Part shown: positions 58,740 to 64,000 of the stretch, in pieces
Numbering within the stretch: position 1 is the first letter of the stretch
Layout: each line of letters opens with the position of its first letter
From: PHBD01 sp964578535
GTDB taxonomy: Bacteria; Desulfobacterota; Syntrophia; Syntrophales; PHBD01
Direction: 5' to 3'
NCBI GenBank assembly: GCA_964578535.1
Contig: CAZODI010000012.1
Span: 26,114 to 90,113 of the forward strand
DNA length: 64,000 nt
Notes under the pieces: model-generated
What the model was told of the DNA's origin: nothing
The model's input: only the letters and a program-made list of their open reading frames with translations
Databases searched by the model: none
Translations under genes and position numbers: made by a program

Positions 58740-58769
58740 GCACGGGTCAGCGCGAACCAAAAAGCGAAA

Positions 58770-59333
58770 TCACTCTTCCAGACTGTTCAGGATCTCATCG
58801 AAGCGGAGGACGAAACGTTTTTCCTCCGCCGCCTCATCGAATTCCGCCAGCCATCGACGGATATAGGGAAGATCAAGATCCCCGACCTTCAGGAGGATCG
58901 ATCGCACGTCCTCCAGGTCCCGGGGGCGTCCGGCGAATACCTTGTGGACGACAATGTCCTCGGGAGAAGCAAAACGGGCTGTTCCTCCCCCGGGAAAGAC
59001 AACGGTCCGGGCCCGTCGGATCGCTTCCGTTTCATAGGTGGTGTAGGAAAAGATGAAATCGATGCGAATGCCGGTGTTATTATCCAGAACAGGAAGCACC
59101 AGCGTTTTGCGGACAAAGTCCTCCACGTCTTCGGGAAGGGGTTGAAGGGACAGATCGCGGACGGCCTGGAGCAGGTCCGGCAGGCGTTCGATCCCGACGC
59201 CGAGGGTCACGTCGATGTCCCGGGTCAGGCGGGGCTCCCCGTAGAGGAGGACGGCCTGGCCGCCGATCACCATGTACCCCAGGCCTTTCCGGTCCAGGGC
59301 AGCGCCGAGGGCTACAAGGATTTCTTCGAACAT
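58770..59333 (-). CDS. Nucleotidyltransferase of the AbiEii/DUF6036-like type
   Basis: A protein of 187 residues. The opening motif MVIGGQAVLLYGEPRLTRDI, continuing DVTL, is the Pol-beta-type nucleotidyltransferase G-G-x-A-v with T-x-D-I-D, where two Asp residues bind metal; RIDFIFSY supplies the third acidic residue. Many such proteins are toxins or partners in MenAT/AbiE-type modules that transfer nucleotides to tRNA or proteins. The upstream small gene overlaps its start by 22 bp. No toxin activity is shown by sequence alone; it could also be a housekeeping orphan. Codon use is similar to the neighbours. Confidence 0.75.
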   Translation of the reverse strand: MFEEILVALGAALDRKGLGYMVIGGQAVLLYGEPRLTRDIDVTLGVGIERLPDLLQAVRDLSLQPLPEDVEDFVRKTLVLPVLDNNTGIRIDFIFSYTTYETEAIRRARTVVFPGGGTARFASPEDIVVHKVFAGRPRDLEDVRSILLKVGDLDLPYIRRWLAEFDEAAEEKRFVLRFDEILNSLEE

Positions 59334-59524
59334 GAGTTCAGGATCCCTGCCAGGCGGATGTCCGTCTCGATGCCTTCCCAGGGGTCACAGGGGGGCAGGA
59401 CACCCAGCCGAACCCCCTCCAGCCACAGCCCTTCCAGGATCCTGTAGGACCGGTCGAGGGGAAGCGGCCCCTCTTGCCGGGAAAGTCGGTCTGAAAACTT
59501 CCTGAAGGCATCGTTTCGTTTCAT
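59312..59524 (-). CDS. Small protein upstream of the nucleotidyltransferase, possible antitoxin
   Basis: A protein of 70 residues with a charged, helical N-terminus (MKRNDAFRKFSDRLSRQEGP) and a hydrophobic middle that includes EGLWLEGVRLGVLPP, ending close to lysines. It overlaps the nucleotidyltransferase gene by 22 bp, which is typical of paired modules. I do not recognise the family. The antitoxin role is suggested only by size, order and overlap. Confidence 0.55.
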   Translation of the reverse strand: MKRNDAFRKFSDRLSRQEGPLPLDRSYRILEGLWLEGVRLGVLPPCDPWEGIETDIRLAGILNSCSKKSL

Positions 59525-59942
59525 GAGTCCTGTCGTCCTCCCCGGAGATCGGACGGGGGAACCGGCTCGGCAGTCGGCCTGTTGCCGCGTCCTTTTCCGA
59601 AATTTCTTCTAACACGTTTCCGCTCTCGATTCCAAAGGAGATGTGCGATCAGCAGGATCGCAGGCCTTTACCACCCGGCTCTCCGATCATCCGTGCGGAT
59701 CCTGTCGGGATTCAAGAGAACCGTGTGGTGGCGCCTCGAAACAGAACGGGGCCACGCAGCACTCCTCCAAAAGGATTCCGGTTTCCATCCAGCATCTTGT
59801 TTTGTCCCGGCCGGCATAAAAGAAGCCGGCCCGGGGTCCCTTCGACCGCCGAAAAACAGGCTTGAAGAAAAGGACGAAGTCGATTATCTGGAAGGCCTGC
59901 CCCACGAAGTCACCCAAACCATTTCATATAAGGAGAGAACCC
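59525..59942. other. Gap of about 400 bp before dapL, no gene seen
   Basis: Apart from the ribosome site AAGGAGAGAACCC just before the TTG of dapL, I see no clear promoter hexamers or gene. Two short frames (plus 59641-59865 and minus 59687-59917) have no family likeness; the first has AAAGGAG touching its ATG, which is poor spacing. Confidence 0.5.
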
Positions 59943-61109
59943 TTGCAGACCGCCGAGAGACTGACCAAGATTCCCCCGTACCTGTTCATGGAGCTCCGCA
60001 AAAAGATCGCAAAGGCCAAGGCCGACGGCGTGGATGTCATCAGCCTGGCCATCGGCGACCCCGTGGAGCCCACGCCGGAGCCGATCATCGACGAGCTGTG
60101 CCGGACCGCCCGGGACCCGGAGAACCACCGGTATCCGACGGACGAGGAGAAGGGCATGCTGGCCTTCCGGCAGGAAATCGCCCGCTGGTACGCCGACCGC
60201 TATGGCGTGACCCTGGACCCGGCCACGGAGGTCCTGGGGCTCATCGGCTCCAAGGAGGGGTGCCACCACTTCGTCCTGGCCTGCATCAACCCCGGCGACA
60301 TCGTCCTCATGACCGACCCGGGCTACCCGGCCTACCGGGCGAGCATCCTCATGGGGGGCGGCGAGCCCTGGAACGTGCCGATCCTCCGGAAGAACGGCTA
60401 CCTGCCGGCCTTCGAGGACATCCCCACGGACGTGGCAAAGAAGGCAAAGGGAATGTTCCTGAACTACCCGAACAATCCCACCGGCGCCTGCGCCACCCGG
60501 GAGTTCCTCGGGCGTCTCGTCGAATTCGCCCGCTCCTTCGACATCGCCGTCTGCTACGACAACCCCTACAGCGAGATCCTCTTCGAGGGACAGGAGCGCA
60601 TCAGCTTCCTCATGGCCGAGGGGGCGAAGGACGTGGGTGTGGAGCTCAACTCCCTTTCCAAGCCCTTCAACATGTGCGGCTGGCGGATCGGCATGGCCAT
60701 GGGAAACCGGGATCTCCTCGCCGCCATCAGCAAGGTCAAGGAAAACACCGACTCGGGGATCTTCAACCCCGTCCAGTTCGCCGGGATCCACGCCCTGAAG
60801 CACGAAGCGTCCTCCATCGGGCACATGCTGGATGTCTACGGGGTCCGGCGGCAGATGGTCCTGGACGCCCTCGCGAAGATCGGAATCCGCTTCGACGCCC
60901 CGAAGGGGACGTTCTACCTGTGGGTGCCGGTCCCGGAGGGAATGACGTCCATCGAGTTCACCAACCGGCTGTTCGACAAGACCGCCGTCGTCGTGGCCGC
61001 CGGAACGGCCTACGGACAGTACGGGGAGGGGTACGTCCGGATCTCCCTGACCGTCCCCAACGTCCGCCTCAAGGAGGCGATGGAGCGGATCGTCCGGGAG
61101 TTCGCGTGA
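59943..61109 (+). CDS. dapL: LL-diaminopimelate aminotransferase
   Basis: The protein has 388 residues from a TTG start at 59943, which has AAGGAG seven bases upstream; a longer frame from 59862 adds 27 residues unlike the family. It is a fold type I PLP enzyme. LTKIPPYLFMELRKKIAKAK and VISLAIGDPVEPTP mark the DapL/aspartate aminotransferase group, and NYPNNPTGA and the lysine region LNSLSKPFNMCGWRIGMA are intact. It converts tetrahydrodipicolinate directly to LL-diaminopimelate, bypassing succinylation. DapF nearby gives the next step. Other aminotransferase substrates are possible, but the dapF link supports DapL. Confidence 0.87.
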   Translation: MQTAERLTKIPPYLFMELRKKIAKAKADGVDVISLAIGDPVEPTPEPIIDELCRTARDPENHRYPTDEEKGMLAFRQEIARWYADRYGVTLDPATEVLGLIGSKEGCHHFVLACINPGDIVLMTDPGYPAYRASILMGGGEPWNVPILRKNGYLPAFEDIPTDVAKKAKGMFLNYPNNPTGACATREFLGRLVEFARSFDIAVCYDNPYSEILFEGQERISFLMAEGAKDVGVELNSLSKPFNMCGWRIGMAMGNRDLLAAISKVKENTDSGIFNPVQFAGIHALKHEASSIGHMLDVYGVRRQMVLDALAKIGIRFDAPKGTFYLWVPVPEGMTSIEFTNRLFDKTAVVVAAGTAYGQYGEGYVRISLTVPNVRLKEAMERIVREFA

Positions 61110-61137
61110 CCGGATCACCGGTGCAGGGAGGCGCGCC

Positions 61138-61785
61138 ATGAGCAAGATCATCGAATTCGTCCGTAACTACGAAGACCACAGCACCAAAAACGGCTTTCAG
61201 TTCGAGTTCGCCTGCGACCGGTGCGGAAAGGGCTTCCGGACGGAGTTCCGCTCTTCCGTCGTCGGCACGGCCTCGGGCATGCTCGACAAGGTCGGCGGCC
61301 TGTTCGGGGGACTTCTCGGCAATGCCGCGAACCTGACCCAGGACCTGCGGTCCGCCGCTTGGACGAAGGCCCGGGACGAGGCCTTCGAGGAGGCCGTGAA
61401 CGAGATCAAGCCCCAGTTCGTCCAGTGCCCGCGCTGCTCCTCCTGGATCTGCCGGCAGGGCTGCTGGAACGCGAAAAAGGGCCTCTGCAAGCACTGCGCC
61501 CCGGACCTGGGGGTCGAGATGGCCGCGGCCCAGGCGAGCAAGTCCGTCGAGGAGGTCTGGGCGCACGCCGCCATGGCGGAGGAAGACAAGAAGCTGGGGA
61601 AGGAGTACTGGCGGGAGGGTATCCGGGCCACCTGCCCCCAGTGCGAGGCGCCCCTGTCGGGAAACGTCAAGTTCTGCCCCGAATGCGGTGCCGCGGTGAA
61701 GACAAAGCGATTCTGCACAGGCTGCGGGGCCGAGATGTCCGGGCCGGTGAAGTTCTGCCCCGAGTGCGGCGCAAAGCAGGGCTGA
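61138..61785 (+). CDS. Multi-zinc-ribbon protein
   Basis: The protein has 215 residues. Cysteine pairs occur as CDRCGKGF (residues 26-33), CPRCSSWICRQGCW and CKHCA in the middle. The C-terminus has CPQC, CPECG, CTGCG and CPECG, which form two double zinc ribbons. Between them is a glycine-rich, helix-prone stretch (MLDKVGGLFGGLLGNAANLT). Such proteins often act as scaffolds or bind partners, and no enzyme motif is seen. It lies 28 bp after dapL and 10 bp before the hydrolase, so it is in the same unit. The function is unknown. Confidence 0.75.
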   Translation: MSKIIEFVRNYEDHSTKNGFQFEFACDRCGKGFRTEFRSSVVGTASGMLDKVGGLFGGLLGNAANLTQDLRSAAWTKARDEAFEEAVNEIKPQFVQCPRCSSWICRQGCWNAKKGLCKHCAPDLGVEMAAAQASKSVEEVWAHAAMAEEDKKLGKEYWREGIRATCPQCEAPLSGNVKFCPECGAAVKTKRFCTGCGAEMSGPVKFCPECGAKQG

Positions 61786-61795
61786 GGAGGACCCC

Positions 61796-62770
61796 GTGGC
61801 GAGTCTCCTGGACCGGACCTATGCCGCCTGGTCGAACCGGAGGCTCTTCTTCCGTCAAGGCTGGGGGGATCGCGCCCTCCTGGAGGAGGCCCTCCGGGAA
61901 GACGACGACCTCGGGCCCGTGAGCGCCATTTACCCCGTCTGGGAGGATGTCCGCGAGGAGGGCGAAGCCCTTTTGAAACAGGGGTCCTTCCCCAGCCCGT
62001 TTCTCCATCCCGATCTCCCCGCCCAAAGCCGGACGGCCTATGTGGAGCTTGTCCTGCCCCGGGACTGGAGCCGGCGAACACCCGTCTGCCTGCATTTCGC
62101 TGCTACCGGCGACGAGGGCTTTGAGCGCCGGCGCAAGGCCCTGGCCCTGCCCCTGATCCGGTCCGGAATCGGCTCTCTCATCCTGGAAAACCCCTACTAC
62201 GGACGACGCCGTCCGCCGGGCCAGCACAGCAAGATGCTGAACGTCTTCTCCGACCTCTGGCTCATGGCGGGGGCCACGATCGCCGAAGGACGATCGCTCG
62301 TGGACTGGCTGCGCCGCGAGGGATTCGAGCGGCTGGGGGTATGCGGAATCAGCATGGGCGGGTCGATGGCCGCCCGGACGGCGGCCCTGGACCCGGAGCC
62401 GCTGGCCGTGACGGCGCTGATCACTCCACACTCTGCCTCCGCCGTGTTCACCGAGGGGCTCCTGAAGAACTACTGTGCCTGGGACGTCCTGAACCGCCAA
62501 CTGGACGGGCACGGGGACGCCATGGAGCGGATGCGGGAGATCCTGGACCATACCGACATCCGGCGCCTGCCGCCGCTCCGCTGGCCCGAGGCGGCCTTTC
62601 TCGTCGGCGCCCAGGCTGACGCTTACATCTCCCGGGAGTCCGTCGAAAACGTCCACCGCCACTGGCCCGGCTCAACCCTGACCTGGGTGCCGAGCGGCCA
62701 CGTGGGGGCCTTCCTGTTCCACCGGGATCTCTGGGTCGAGGCCGTCCGGAAATCCTTTGCCCGGCTATGA
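61796..62770 (+). CDS. Alpha/beta hydrolase, ABHD18/DUF2048-like
   Basis: A protein of 324 residues with a GTG start after GAGGAGG. The nucleophile elbow is GISMGGSMAA (G-x-S-x-G), with a preceding ENPYYGRRRPPGQHSKM segment that is typical of the DUF2048/ABHD18 group, and a late histidine in PSGHVGAFL. No signal peptide. The reaction is not known; eukaryotic ABHD18 has been linked to mitochondrial lipids, but transfer of that to a bacterium is only suggestion. Its last four bases overlap the DUF362 gene. Confidence 0.8.
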   Translation: MASLLDRTYAAWSNRRLFFRQGWGDRALLEEALREDDDLGPVSAIYPVWEDVREEGEALLKQGSFPSPFLHPDLPAQSRTAYVELVLPRDWSRRTPVCLHFAATGDEGFERRRKALALPLIRSGIGSLILENPYYGRRRPPGQHSKMLNVFSDLWLMAGATIAEGRSLVDWLRREGFERLGVCGISMGGSMAARTAALDPEPLAVTALITPHSASAVFTEGLLKNYCAWDVLNRQLDGHGDAMERMREILDHTDIRRLPPLRWPEAAFLVGAQADAYISRESVENVHRHWPGSTLTWVPSGHVGAFLFHRDLWVEAVRKSFARL

Positions 62771-63879
62771 ACGTCTTCGTCCGACCGGCATCCTACGACT
62801 GGCCGCACCTCAAGGGGGAATTCGACATCCTGATGGACCGCCTGGGCGGCCGGGAGGCCATCCGGAAAGGAATGCGGGTTCTTGTCAAGCCGAACCTCCT
62901 GTCGGCGGCAAAGCCCGGCCAGGCCGTCCTGACCCATCCGCTCGTTGTCCGGGCCGCCGTGGAGTACATCCTGGAGCGGGGCGCCCGCCCCGAGGTCGGA
63001 GACAGCCAGGCCATCGGCTCCTTCGACCGGATCCTCCGGGAAAACGGGATCGACCGGGCCCTGGAGGGCCTTCCCGTGACCGTCCGCGAGTTCCGCGATT
63101 CCGTCCCCGTCGACGTTGGGCCGCCTTTCGGAAAGATCGAGCTGGCCCGGGAAGTCCTGACGGCGGATGCAATCCTGAACCTGCCGAAGCTCAAGACCCA
63201 CAGCCAGATGGCCATGACCCTGGGGGTGAAAAACCTCTTCGGCTGCGTCGTGGGGTACCGCAAGGCGGAATGGCACCTGCGGGCGGGGGTGGACCGGGAC
63301 GTCTTCGCCCGGCTCCTCGTCGAGATCGCCCGGACCGTCCGGCCGGCCTTCACGATCATGGACGGCATCCTCGCCATGGAGGGGGAGGGGCCCGGCAAGA
63401 GCGGCACACCGCGGGCGCTCGGGATCCTGCTGGCCGCCACGGACCCCTTCGCCCTGGACGAGGCGGTCTGCCGCATCGTGGGGCTCCCGCCGGAGAAGCT
63501 CCCGACCTGGCGGTCGGGGCGGGGGCTGGGACTGCCCGGGGAGGAGGTCGCCATCGACGGGGAAACACCGGAGGTCCGGGGATTCCGGATCCCCGGAGCG
63601 GAACCACTCCTCTTCGGAAGCGCATCCATGAACAGCCTGGTCCGGCGCCACCTGCTGCAGCGGCCCGTTTGCGCTCCCGAATCCTGCACGCTCTGCGGCC
63701 TCTGCCGGGACATGTGCCCGGCAAAGGCCATCGCGGTTGAAGAAGCGGGGCTCCGCTTCGACTACGACGTCTGCATCCGCTGCTACTGCTGCATCGAGGT
63801 CTGCCCCCGCGGCGCCCTCCGGACGGCGGAGCCCCTCATGGGCCGCATGCTCCGGCCCGTGGTGAAGCGGTTCGTCTGA
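62767..63879 (+). CDS. DUF362 ferredoxin-domain protein
   Basis: The protein has 370 residues. The DUF362 domain covers residues 1-290, with VLVKPNLLSAAKPGQAVLTH and LPKLKTHSQMAMTLGVKN as signatures. Two [4Fe-4S] motifs close it: CTLCGLCRDMCPAKA and CIRCYCCIEVCPRGA. The family is common in anaerobes; roles are unproven, perhaps in electron transfer or cofactor handling. The ATG overlaps the hydrolase stop (ATGA), so the pair is coupled. The gene ends 12 bases before the terminator hairpin at 63892. Confidence 0.9.
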   Translation: MNVFVRPASYDWPHLKGEFDILMDRLGGREAIRKGMRVLVKPNLLSAAKPGQAVLTHPLVVRAAVEYILERGARPEVGDSQAIGSFDRILRENGIDRALEGLPVTVREFRDSVPVDVGPPFGKIELAREVLTADAILNLPKLKTHSQMAMTLGVKNLFGCVVGYRKAEWHLRAGVDRDVFARLLVEIARTVRPAFTIMDGILAMEGEGPGKSGTPRALGILLAATDPFALDEAVCRIVGLPPEKLPTWRSGRGLGLPGEEVAIDGETPEVRGFRIPGAEPLLFGSASMNSLVRRHLLQRPVCAPESCTLCGLCRDMCPAKAIAVEEAGLRFDYDVCIRCYCCIEVCPRGALRTAEPLMGRMLRPVVKRFV

Positions 63880-63891
63880 ACATGCGAAAAG

Positions 63892-63940
63892 GGGGAGCGG
63901 ATTTCGAATCCGCTCCCCTTCCTTTATTTCTTCTTTTTTA
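63892..63940 (+). terminator. Terminator-like hairpin of the DUF362 operon
   Basis: GGGGAGCGGATT (63892-63903), loop TCG, AATCCGCTCCCC (63907-63918), then TTCCTTTATTTCTTCTTTTT. A perfect 12-bp stem with a T-rich tail. It is the same hairpin as at 18116 and, inverted, at 18608-18630. Confidence 0.85.
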
Positions 63941-64000
63941 TAGAGAATCAGGCGCGGATGGGATTGCGGCATGTGGGAGCAGGGCTTCCCTCGCGCTCAG
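63892..64000 (+). repeat. Dispersed repeat copy 2, cut by the window edge
   Basis: Nearly identical to the reverse complement of 18523-18630 over about 108 bp, from the hairpin through TATAGAGAATCAGGCGCGGATGGGA to CTTCCCTCGCGCTCAG. The last shared bases are at the edge of the window, so the copy probably goes on and may include the foldback core. Confidence 0.85.

Noticed and set aside
59641..59865. Small plus-strand frame before dapL
   Set aside because: AAAGGAG touches the ATG, and the Pro/Arg-rich product has no family likeness.
63896..63915. TTCGAATCC in the hairpin looks like a tRNA T-loop or att core
   Set aside because: The bases around it pair as a 12-bp stem with a 3-base loop, not as a 5-bp T-stem with a 7-base loop, and no acceptor or anticodon arm is present.

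Overview
The window is about 64 kb of GC-rich bacterial chromosome (coding DNA strongly G/C at third positions). The gene content fits an anaerobic Desulfobacterota (former Deltaproteobacteria, Syntrophia-like) lineage: NrpR-type nitrogen repressor, type III glutamine synthetase, split archaeal-type glutamate synthase with ferredoxin domains, M29 aminopeptidase, DapL lysine route and many sigma-54 signals. The taxonomic call is inferred from gene families, not from a marker gene. No rRNA, tRNA, CRISPR array, phage or transposase gene was recognised.

Layout. 1-7.3 kb: tail of an acyl-CoA synthetase, a tiny Cys-rich protein, then a tightly overlapping leftward operon encoding an Mla/MCE lipid transporter (STAS-MlaE, MlaF, MlaD, auxiliary lipoprotein) followed by a metallophosphoesterase, a methyltransferase and a Nudix-RsbRD fusion. 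7.4-11.3 kb: PAS-LuxR regulator, nadD and proA. 11.4-18.1 kb, rightward: patatin-like protein, radical SAM enzyme, DUF2905 protein, PpiD-like chaperone, then an LsrF-like aldolase/thiolase with a zinc dehydrogenase and a nitroreductase. 18.1-18.7 kb: a gene-free, highly structured repeat, part of which recurs inverted at the right edge of the window. 18.7-23.2 kb: gluconeogenic pair (class II aldolase, fbp), MBL hydrolase, secreted protein and a four-helix membrane protein.

23.3-57.6 kb is a nitrogen super-locus: diverged carB and purF paralogs, M29 peptidase, nrpR-gdhA, a KaiC-like/PPDK fusion divergent from a GAF sigma-54 activator, the three-piece GOGAT, GSIII, then carA-guaA-carB-purF, a six-PAS diguanylate cyclase, an acyltransferase and finally glnB-like/amtB on the minus strand. 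It takes up ammonium (AmtB), fixes it (GdhA, GS/GOGAT) and spends glutamine amide on carbamoyl phosphate, GMP and purines. Good sigma-54 promoters precede the GOGAT cluster and amtB, and a shared 10-bp motif ACAA-NN-TTGT occurs at the nrpR, GOGAT and amtB/dapF control regions, which suggests a two-layer control (NrpR repressor plus sigma-54 activator). The P-II protein lacks the uridylylated tyrosine.

57.8-64 kb: dapF, a nucleotidyltransferase pair resembling a toxin-antitoxin module, dapL, a zinc-ribbon protein, an ABHD18-like hydrolase and a DUF362 ferredoxin protein, ending in the second copy of the repeat/terminator.

The best candidates for something new are the carB1-purF1 pair, whose PurF has lost its glutamine pocket, the NrpR/sigma-54 regulon, the KaiC-PPDK fusion and the foldback repeat family.
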